DNA of 64,000 nucleotides from Lineus longissimus (lineage: Eukaryota; Nemertea; Pilidiophora; Heteronemertea; Lineidae): assembly GCF_910592395.1 (NCBI RefSeq), contig NC_088309.1:15876599-15940598 (forward strand), given 5' to 3'. The notes under the pieces were generated by a model. That model was not told the DNA's origin, did no database searches, and saw only the letters and a list, made by a program, of their open reading frames with translations. Position 1 is the stretch's first letter. Each line of letters starts with the position of its first letter. Below are positions 44,891-54,355 of the stretch, piece after piece. The translations under genes and the position numbers were made by a program.

Positions 44891-45813
44891 TGAAACAGGA
44901 TACGACGACGACGACGGACGACGACAGACGACGACGGACGACGGACACTGTGGTATTGTATAGACTCCCCTACGGTGAGCCAAAAATGATTAGTCTCGTT
45001 TGAAAAATAAGGCAGACTTTTAATACTTGCTGATGCTGTTAAAGGGAGACTCCACTCATTGAAAAAATTTGAATTTTTGTTCGCTGATGTAAAAAAAATC
45101 TGACGCCTAATATTGCAGATATCAATTAATTTGAATGTATTAAGGATATTTCTAAATTTCCAAATGAGTGAAGTGTCCCTTTAGGGCAGAGGCTACCTGG
45201 CTGTTTTAACCATGTCGGCTTGTCACAATTAAAGAGGGCGCCACTAGGTCCGACATCCTTAAAAAAAAAATTAATTTAATTTTTTTTTTAATTGTGGATA
45301 AGGACGTACGTTCTGAGTGACTGTTATGTCACCATCAGAATGCAAATTATGCCTGGGGCCCCAGAAGACAGAAAAAGGGGTCAGAATGCCTTAATTTGAA
45401 GCAAAAAAAACTTCTTTTTTTATTTTTTATTTTGCCGCGCGCGCACCCAAGCGAAAATCCGACATGGTTGTTCATTGAAATCCCAGGGAAGACCCTGTAG
45501 TACAGCTGCTGTAGTACAGTACAGTTGAACCTTCCTTGCATAGTGTAATCTATCGTTGTTATGTCCAGGGGATGTCTCAGCTGATTTTGATCCTGAGAAA
45601 AACACAATTTGTTTTAGTAGAATTCACTGGCTACCGGTGCGATAATGCTGTCTCTTTTGTTTTCTTATACAGTACTAGACCAGCAAGAGCTGTAGGTCAA
45701 AAGTTGGAGGTAAGGAGCTGAAAATTCAGCTCCTAAATATTGCAACTCAGCTCCTAAAATTTGGAGGTAAGGAGCTGTGTGCTCCTAAGTAAAAAATTGA
45801 ACTTTGAGCCCTG

Positions 45814-46808
45814 AATGGAATGATCTCATCAGGTGGTCCGAGGTGCTTGTCTTCACCACAAGAGTTTAACTTTATTCTTAACTCTAAAGAAACCTCTGTT
45901 CCTCTGAAATTAACTAGCTTACCATTCTCATCAGTGATTTCGAATTTTATGTGATTGGTACACTTATTTATCGTTTTCTTACAATTCGGTTCGTATCGCT
46001 GCATTTTTATTTGGTCACCATCTTCTACAGGTATGATGCAGAAAATGTCAGATGGTTTATTGTTTAATAGTGTCCTACTTTTGTCAACCAAATTAGCTTG
46101 CAGGAATAGATATTTCCTGTAAAAGTTGAGTGGTCTTGTGGAGTAGTATTTTCCTTTCTTGGTGAATTTAGTTTGCTTAAAGCCAAACCACTCATTCACC
46201 ACTGTGAGCTGTTTTTCTATCACCTCTCTTATGGTTTTTCTTATTTGAAAACCTTCTGTGTTTCTCTCAATCTTGATTTTTTCATTTTTATCTAACTTGT
46301 ATACTTTCAGAGGGTACTCTTTATCCTCTGTAAGTTCAAGGGTTATGTAATTATTGTTATCACAGTAAATTTTCACATGGCTTATTCCAATTTCTTTTAT
46401 GTATTTTTGCCATACCTCACAAAACTCACTTAAACTAAAATGTCGAGAGTATGGAAATGTGTATTTAGTAATGGTGTCTTTAGTTGTGGTAGATTCATTT
46501 TCCAAATACCGTTCGCACACTTTCATGACTTCCTTTTCAAGTGTATCTGTTTCAAGTCCAGGAGCAAATAATGTCCTAAATTCATCCATACACCATAATT
46601 GTTTATCTAAGGGCTCATTTGTTGTAATTCTGGTTATTTCGACTAGAAATGAGAAAATCCTGACTCCCTCTGGTAGAAAATCACCTGTCCACCATGAATT
46701 GTAAAAGGTTATCGATTTCAAAGTAATGGATTTTATGTCTAATTAGTCTGTTAAGTAGTACTCAAATTTGGCTTCATTACATTCTTGTTCACTGATTATG
46801 AAGTCCAT
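45814..46808 (-). pseudogene. 316-aa possible minor virion protein (copy B)
   Basis: Homologue of 1294-2244. Starts at an ATG at 46806-46808. An in-frame TAA stands at codon 22 (46743-46745). The 3' end lacks the double-hairpin insertion and runs into the 4-kb transposon. It diverges from the polymerase over 56 bp. Confidence 0.75.
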
Positions 46809-46864
46809 TTCTATTTAATTCAAGAGATTTATTGAATTTAATAAATTTTAGTCTAATAAATAGA
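46809..46864. promoter_or_regulatory. Bidirectional intergenic region (copy B)
   Basis: 56-bp A/T-rich gap equivalent to 1238-1293, with the same length and nearly the same sequence. Confidence 0.5.
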
Positions 46865-47598
46865 ATGACTGATAAGAATCAGAAAATACTTTGCACTACA
46901 TGTGACAAGTACATATCATACAATAATATGGCCATTCACAGGAGAACCAAAGGTCACCTGACCAAATTAAATCCGGATTATGTCCCTATTGCTCAACCCC
47001 GAGCCCCATCACTGATCACTAAAAGTATGGATAAGAAACTTGCATTTGAGGAAAATGAGCTAGATGGCATAAAGAAAGTGAGTGGAGTAGAAATAGTAAA
47101 ACAATTTGGCAAGCCTGTAGTCACCATTAGTTTGAAGATTGACAGAGAAGCTAAACAAGTGTATGAATACAGAGAGAAATTAGAGGAGGTATTATTTCAA
47201 CTCAATGATTACCATCACAAAATAAGCATATCAGTATATGCTCAGTTTGATCGTCAAGGTGAAAGTGTAACACACCCCATACAGTCTCCAATGGAAAGCA
47301 TAATTTCAAGGAACCAGGCATGCCATAACCAACCATTAAACTACATTAAGACACAGATTGAGGAAAGGTACTTTCAAGGGTCTGGACTTACACTGAACAA
47401 AATAGAGTCTTGTAACATGACCATCTGTTCTTACAAGAGGTGTAAAGGTGGTCATTACACTAAATTACCATTTAAAACAAAAGCTGTAATCAATGTGGAT
47501 TCGAATGACAATAAATGTTTTCCTGGTCTTTATTGGCCGCTAAATATCTAAAAGAAAATCCTGAGAGTACATTCAATATCACTACTGATATTCTAGAA

Positions 47599-47625
47599 AT
47601 GACTTCGTCACGAGAACAGAGTTCG
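47599..47625 (+). repeat. Double-hairpin element, both stems altered
   Basis: In the polymerase of B, absent from A. Stems are TGAC/GTCA and GAAC/GTTC instead of GGAC/GTCC and GAGC/GCTC. Pairing is conserved in both although four positions differ. Loops TTC and AGA match the common types. Confidence 0.75.
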
Positions 47626-48317
47626 AAAACTACTGATATCAAAATAGACTCATTTCCTGTATGTATTCAAAATGATATCCCTAAGATAGAGAGTGATAAT
47701 AATCTCAAAATTAATGTGTTCAAGTTAGAGAACGAATGGGCTAAAAGCATTTATGCCGCAAAACTAGAACCTCTCTACCTGTCCAAGAATTATGACGATG
47801 ATGATGTCATTGATCTGCTCTATTTCAAGGACCATTTCATGTACATTAGAGACATCAATCTTTTCTTCAGGTCACTCGCTCATAGAGTGTATCTTTGCAG
47901 GAGATGCATGAATTACTTTTACAGGAAGTCTACACTAGACAGTCATAAAAAGAAATGTGGAGAACACGATTACTGTAAGATCAGTCTGCCTCCACCGGCT
48001 TAAATTTGAAAAACACTCATTTAAAAATAGAGTTCCATTTGTAATCTATGCTGATTTTGAATCAATAAGCGAACCAGTAGTATCAGTAGAGCCACCTATG
48101 ATGAAAGAACCGAGTTCAAAGAAGCTATTCAAACAACATGCATCAGCTGTTGGTGTTTATGTTCACTCAGACTACCCACAACTTTAAAGTAGCCAGTATG
48201 TGTCTCACAGGGGTGCTGATGTTGTAGATGTGTTCTGTAACTGGTTAATCAGGCTGGAAGAACAATTCTCTAATTTATTGAACTGTAACTTTCCTCTAAC
48301 AATGACAGAGGAAGACT

Positions 48318-48344
48318 CGAGCTCTGCTCTCAGGACGAAGTCCA
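48318..48344 (+). repeat. Double-hairpin element
   Basis: In the polymerase of B, flanked by ACT/ACT. Both stems perfect; the terminal G of the core has become A. Confidence 0.9.
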
Positions 48345-48573
48345 ACTGGCAGAAATATCAATTAGAAACACAATGTTATTACTGTAATCAACCTTTAGGA
48401 TATGACAAGGTCAAGGATCACGATCACTACAGTGGTAGATATCGAGGTGCTGCTCACAGCTCATGCAATTTGAATGAAAATAAAGCCATGTTCGTTCCAG
48501 TATTTTTTCACAATCTTAGTAATTATGATTCACACCTGTTTATTAAAGACTTAATGACTAAACTACCGAAGTA

Positions 48574-49644
48574 CAGTGGAACCCCGGTAACACGACCACT
48601 CATGGGACCGTGGTCGGAGTGGTCGTGTTACCGGGGTGGTCGTGTTAGCGAGGTTGGGAATCCCCAGACGAAATACATGATTATTTTTCCCGCCAAAATT
48701 GCCGACTGCATGGCGTGTGTACGCTGTACTACCCACAGCAACGCTGCCTGATTGAGATGATGCACGCTCCAAAGTTTTGTTATCATGCCTCGCAAGAACA
48801 GTTCGTCGATAAAATTACATGTTACATTCTCAGAATGAGTTAGAAAAGGTAATTTTGTAACTCATTTTATCCACAAAGTTTCATTATCTGCCCGACGTGA
48901 CGCATTTGCGGGCTATTTGGTGAATCATCCTCCATGTACCCGACTGTTTGTGACGATTGAAGTAAACTTGTGGTATGATTCCACGTGAATGATGAGTTGA
49001 GTAATGCTACAGTTTTAATCAAATCTATTTTCAGTCAAAATATTTAAAGAAATATAAAATGATACTGTAGTAAATCAACCAAGTTCTCCATATCATAAAA
49101 CATTCAAACATCTCGCAAGCTTGTTATTGTCTTAAGTGTGGTCTTCAAACTACCCGCCGTTTATTATAAGTTCATATGCAAATCACGCAAATCACATGAT
49201 TTTGCTGCTGCTGAGTGCGCATGTCTGGTACTGAACTGGCTCAGTAATGAAAACAAACCATGAAAACGTTAGAAAAGGAAAGTTTATTTATTCATTTACA
49301 CTCATACAATTGATCATACCTGCAAAATCACATTGTATTTTTTGTTTTCATATGTATTCCCATGGCCATTGTCCCCGTCTCAACAAAGCTTGGCAGCGAG
49401 GTGCTAATTACTATGCCGCGGTCGCGACCGATTACGGCAATTAGGCCTGGTGGTCGGGTTAGCGGGGTTGATTTTCAGTTTGGGACCGGCCAAGCCAGTG
49501 GTCGCGGTCGGGGTACCGGGGTGGTCGTCTTAGCGGGGGTCTCTTAATGGTAATTAGAGAGGAAACCATTCGGGACCGGAGAATCGTGGTCGCGTTAGCG
49601 GGGTGGTCGCGTTACCGGGGTGGTCGCCAACCGGGGTTCCACTG
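48574..49644. mobile_element. 1.07-kb pogo/mariner-like MITE in the polymerase
   Basis: Ends CAGTGGAACCCCGGTAAC / GGGGTTCCACTG, flanked by TA (48572-48573, 49645-49646). TA duplication plus CAGTGGAACC ends are typical of pogo/Tigger-type elements. Both sides hold repeated GGTCG(T/C)GTTA(C/G)CGGGG blocks. No transposase. Confidence 0.85.
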
Positions 49645-51729
49645 TACAAGAAACTGAAATTACTTGCCAAAAGAGCAGAGGAATACATCTCATTTCAGTT
49701 CGGTTGTTTCAGGTTTTTGGACTCGTACAGATTCATGCAGTCCAGTTTAGACAACATAACCAAATCAATGCTGGATGATGACTTTAAAATTACGAGACAG
49801 AAGTTCCAAAATACCATTGATTTTAAACTATTGAGGAAGAAGGGTTCAGTACCTTACTCTTTTTACACATCACATGAAAGCTACAATGTCACTTACCTAG
49901 AAAAGTCTATGTTTTTTGACGAATTGAAAAATGAAATGGCACCTGATTCTGCCTATGATGAGGCTAAGGTAATATGGGATCATTTCAAGATCAGGAATCA
50001 CGGTGAGTTCATTGACCTCTACCTCAAAACTGATGTGATCCTTTTAGCTGATTTATTTGAGAAATTCAGGGATGTCAATTTGAACTACTTTCAGATAGAT
50101 CCATGTCACTGTTACTCGGCACTAGGCCTAACCTGGCAAGCTGGTTTGAAGTACACAGGAATAAACCTAGAACTACTGACTGATACAAACATCTTACTTA
50201 CTTTTGAGAAAGCAATACGAGGTGGAATTTCGGGTGTTATGGGAACAAGACATGTCAAGGCCGATGAGAGTCATAAGCTCCTGTACATTGATGCTAACAA
50301 TCTTTACGGATGGTTCATGATGGAACCTCAACCCTATGGTAGTTTTGAAATGATAGATATTGATCCACTTAACATGAATGTTATTAGTAAAGAGCAGATT
50401 ATGGCAATTCCAAGTGATAGTGAAGTAGGCTACTTCTTAGAGGTGGATTTGGAGTATCCAGGAAATATTAAATTTAAGTCAAGGAACTTTCCATTCTGTC
50501 CCGAATCTCTCTTTATTGAAGATGATGAATTAGGTCCTTACCAGAGAGAGTTACTGGGCGATGATAAAAGATCAAATGTAGAGAAACTAATACTAACACA
50601 AAAGGATAAAACTAATTACATAGTGCATTACAGAATGCTACAATTTTACCTCAAGCACGGAATGGTACTTAAGAGGGTTCATTCGGTGATATGTTTTAAA
50701 CAATCAAAGTGGTTAGCACCATACATTGATTTTAATACTAAAAGACGTATGGATTCTAAGAGTGATTTTGAGAAAGACTATTTCAAGCTCATGAATACTG
50801 CTTTCTACGGAAAGACTTGTGAGAATGTAAGGAACAGGGTGGAAATAGAATTGGTAACGGACGGGGAGAGAGCCAGGAGTGTAATGGCCAATCCCAGGTT
50901 TTCATCGATATGCGTATTTGACGAACAGAATGATGCTATTAGCATGAGGAAAACATCAATGAAATTCAACAAACCAATCTACATAGGAGCTTCAGTACTT
51001 GAATTGTCTAAATTATTAATGTATGAATTCTATTATGAAGTTCTTCAACCGTACTTTGGTGAGAAAAATATTGAACTACTGCATCTAGATACAGATTCCT
51101 TTGTACTTAACATTAATACTGATGACTTAACTAAAGACTTAAAGGAGTTGAAACACTATTTTGACTTCAGTAATTATCCAAAAGATCATCCACTCTATGA
51201 CACCAGTAAGAAGAAGGTGCCAGGTTATTTCAAGGATGAGTTAGGAGGAGTCGAGATGACTGAATTCATTGCCCTGAGAAGTAAGATGTATGCTTACAGG
51301 ACAAAAGATTACGATTCTAAGAAATTAAAGGGTATTGCCAAGAATGTAGTAAAGAGAAATATTTCATTTGATGACTATGTTGATTGTCTTGAAAAGAGTA
51401 GGTCATTTTACCACAAGATGAGACACTTAAGATCAGATAAACACCAAATCTATTTGGAAGAAGTTGACAAAAAAGCCTCAGTCCTTTTGATGATAAGAGG
51501 TTCATACTTGAAGATGGAATAAGAACGTTACCATTTTGAATGTATTATGAAGGCTACATAGATTACAGCGATTCAAACTTCGCTTGAGTGCAAAATCTTT
51601 CTTAAACTAATGAATATGGTGGCGCTGATGGTAGTGGCACTGGCGGAAATTCACCCCTAACACCGAAGTCATGGTGATAGTGATAGTGATACACCACATT
51701 AGGATTAGGACTATTTAGTCCTGTTTGAT

Positions 51730-52386
51730 TTACTGAACTTTTAGTTTTTCTAGCATCTCTGTCTGAGCTATCTTTTTTCCTTGTTCTAAAAAGGTTTTTT
51801 TGAGAGACTCTACATCGACATTGGAATTGGTCTCCCTTTGTTTTTTCCTAATGGCATTTTTCATCGAAATGTATTTCTCCTTCTCCTTGAGTATTAAGCC
51901 GAATTCCTCTGTAGATATGTGAGAATCGGTTAAGGCTTTACTGACCAAATCATTGATTGTGTTCAGTTTGGAAATGGCCAACATGCTTATCTTCTCATGC
52001 TTTTCAATTTTCGTTAGAATATTCTTTTTCTCCCAGCCTTAGGCGGATGAAATAATGGCACTACCTATTGTTACGCCACCCAGAGCTAAACCTATCGGAG
52101 CCGTGATGACACCAGCTAGAGCGGAAACACCAACAGAGCCAGCTGCAATGCTGGCAAAATTAAGGAAATGGCTTATGCCAGTAATCACATCAAAAGCTTT
52201 TTTGTATTTTAAAAATATCTTTCTCCTGCATTCAATTTCGCACTCAAATAACTTCTTAACATCACTAATTGCATTAAGCCTGAAAGACTGAGGGTCTGGT
52301 TGAACTCTCTGGACGTAGTCCGGGTTTACTGTCCCGGTATTCTGTTCATTACTCAAATCAGGATAAAGCCTACTTCTGTCTTCCAT
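51730..52386 (-). pseudogene. Conserved Polinton protein with hydrophobic Gly/Ala region
   Basis: Frame 52039-52386 (115 aa) and 51730-51984 (84 aa) are in phase, separated by a TAA at 52039-52041. N-terminus MEDRSRLYPDL, a helical segment, then a Gly/Ala-rich hydrophobic stretch (SALAGVITAPIGLALGGVTIG) and a charged helical C-terminus. The ATG lies in TTAATTAAATG. I recall this type from other invertebrate Polintons; function unknown, possibly membrane-active. A half double-hairpin remnant (52311-52321) is present. Confidence 0.65.
52311..52321. repeat. Remnant of a double-hairpin element
   Basis: One GGAC/GTCC hairpin with loop GTA remains; the neighbouring half has lost its stem. Confidence 0.45.
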
Positions 52387-52405
52387 TTAATTAAGTTTAA
52401 AAAAA

Positions 52406-52687
52406 CTAATGTGAAAAACTAGAATCAACACCAGAAATAAGTTTATTACTATTAGCATTAGAGGGCTTTATCCTTGGATCAAAGCTCAACTCTTTTGCTG
52501 AGGACAAAGTACTGCCTGAAGTAGATCTCCTAGGCCTAGAAGGAGGATTCTCCACAACTGGTGGATTCTCCACAACTGGTGGATTCTCCACGTCTTGCTT
52601 GTCAAGCTCATCTAGTTTTTTGTAAAAGTGTTCTAACCTATCTTTCCAATTCTTTGGTCTTTTAGTGTAACCCCAAGTTATGCTCAT
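52406..52687 (-). CDS. Small proline-rich Polinton protein, 93 aa
   Basis: The ATG is in TTAATTAAATG. The N-terminal part is helical and basic, followed by tandem VENPP repeats and a Ser-rich tail. No known domain. It lies 20 bp from the start of the neighbouring gene, in the same orientation. Confidence 0.5.
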   Translation of the reverse strand: MSITWGYTKRPKNWKDRLEHFYKKLDELDKQDVENPPVVENPPVVENPPSRPRRSTSGSTLSSAKELSFDPRIKPSNANSNKLISGVDSSFSH

Positions 52688-52714
52688 TTAATTAAGTCAA
52701 AAGACAAAGTCAAA

Positions 52715-53639
52715 TCAATTCACTGCAAAGAGTAAATTTCTATTAAGTCTATTACTCAACTTAATCATCTCGTTTATCATTTCTGTCATACTACATATGT
52801 TAATGTTCTGGTTCATTCTCATGTTGTTATTCAAATTAGATAATTTATTAAGCAAAATCATATTTTCATCACAAAGATAATCCCCGAAATGCTGTGATAT
52901 CACTGTTTTCCAATCTGGTATCACATTCTGGTCTCGAGAGACAAACCAGTTTTCACTTCTCATTTTTACCATGAAATCCATTGACCTATCCAATTGATCC
53001 TTAAATAGTGTGTAGTCTACTGTAGCACTCTTCTGTCTGTTTTCTGTCTTTTCCATTGGTCTCATGTTAAACCAAGCAAAGCACAGTTCAGGTTTATCTT
53101 TGAATTCCTTGATTGGTAAGACATGATCCAACTCTTCTTCTACTATTGGAGATAGACTCCTCTGGAACTCTAACCACTGTGAGAAGAAACTGTCTGTACA
53201 TCCTAGATTGAATGATGAATTACCAGTACACTTTCCCTTAGAAATGCGGTTAAGACCAACCCTAATTTTGTGTCTGCCTATTACCATTTTGGTCAAGGTA
53301 ATCCTTTTAGTAATATGAATTAAAACATGATCTACAGTTACCTCTATTTCCATCTTTACCAAATTCACCATCACTTAGTAATTTATTTTCATAACATTTA
53401 TTACATCCCTTGATTTCAGTTGAACCACATTCTTTACAGTTATCAAGTAGTTTATTACGTCTGTTCTTTCCAAATTTAATTTCAGGTTTCTTTTCGTAGC
53501 ATTTAACACAAAACACAATAGGTCCTGAAATTACTGGTTGTTGCTGATACATAGGTTGCTGCTGAAACATAGGTTGCTGCTGATACATAGGTTGTTGCTG
53601 ATACACATTGACAGTAGCATTAAATATTTCTCCCTCCAT
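52715..53639 (-). pseudogene. HNH-type endonuclease with zinc ribbons, frameshifted
   Basis: The first frame (53307-53639) has a Met/Tyr/Gln repeat (YQQQPM), then CxxC modules (FCVKCYEKKPEIKFGKN, CKECGS, CNKCYE, CRSC). These resemble the zinc-ribbon units found in front of HNH nucleases of large DNA viruses. The second frame (52715-53374) contains LDHVLPIKEF and CFAWFNMRPMEKTENR, the HNH-like core. The two overlap in different phases, so a frameshift lies near 53310. It may cut DNA during replication or recombination of the element. The product is broken here. Confidence 0.6.
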
Positions 53640-54355
53640 TTCTTTCTTTATTTAGTAGGACATTTTTTTTTTAATTGCGTTTTTTTCGAACTTGTTCTTG
53701 TGACTTAAGTCACTTTAGAGACTTTATTTCATTTCAATGATTTGATATCAGAAACTGGTAACCATTCATTGAATTTATCACTGTATCCCTTCCACTTCAC
53801 TAATCCATATTTCTTGCCTTTACTTGTCTTGTACCTCAAGATTTTCTCGATCTTGTACTCTAGCTGGTCAGGATTAGGAACATAACTCAATTCCTCTTCA
53901 TAGAAATATCCTTGAATTTCCTCTTTATGATAATCTTCAAGTTTGTAGAAAATAGGGTGAGTGAAGATGATCTGTTTGATTTGGAATACTTCCTCAGTGA
54001 AGTTGGGCATGTAACCTTTACCGAAAATGGACTTGTACTTTGAAATTCTTACACTGTCACCTACTTTGTACTTTGGATCTCCAAATGTTTCTTTGAGGTG
54101 AAGACCGTAAAGATTGTATCACACAGCTCCTTCGTTTTCCATCTTTCTGGCGTCTACAGGTTTCATACCTATTGATGAGTGAAATGTGTTGTTGTAGCCA
54201 CTGACCAAGTCATCCAGTACGTCAATCCACTTGTCTGTCTCCTTAGCAGTGAAATAACGCCACATTTTTTCTTTAAGAGTCCTGTTGAATCTTTCTACTA
54301 CCGCTGCCTTCTTATCAGATTTTGTAGAGAACCATTCTATGTCATTTTCTGTTAA

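Larger units (their letters stand above)
41795..45813. mobile_element. 4.0-kb non-autonomous DNA transposon, CAG ends
   Basis: Terminal inverted repeats CAGCGCTCAAAGTTC / GAACTTTGAGCCCTG with duplication AATGG (41790-41794, 45814-45818). The uninterrupted site is in A at about 2290. No transposase was seen. Internally it contains the 300-bp tandem array (42880-44890) and an array end rich in ACG/GACGACG. The ends suggest a hAT-like or related family, but the 5-bp duplication is short for hAT. Confidence 0.7.
46865..51539 (+). pseudogene. POLB: Family-B DNA polymerase of Polinton B, inactivated
   Basis: Order: N-terminal zinc-finger-like segment, exonuclease I motif (YADFESI, near 48050), a Cys/His insert (CYYCNQPL, KDHDHYSGRYRGAAH) like the zinc module of endonuclease VII, exonuclease II (FHNLSNYDSHLF), then palm motifs YIDANNLYGW (near 50285), KLMNTAFYGKTCENV (near 50790) and DTDSFVL (near 51090). 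Breaks: one-base loss near 47520, a 17-base loss near 47995, an in-frame TAA at 48185-48187, the MITE 48574-49644, and a frame change near 51470 before the C-terminus. Two double-hairpin elements (47599, 48318) lie in it. It cannot encode an active enzyme now. Confidence 0.92.
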
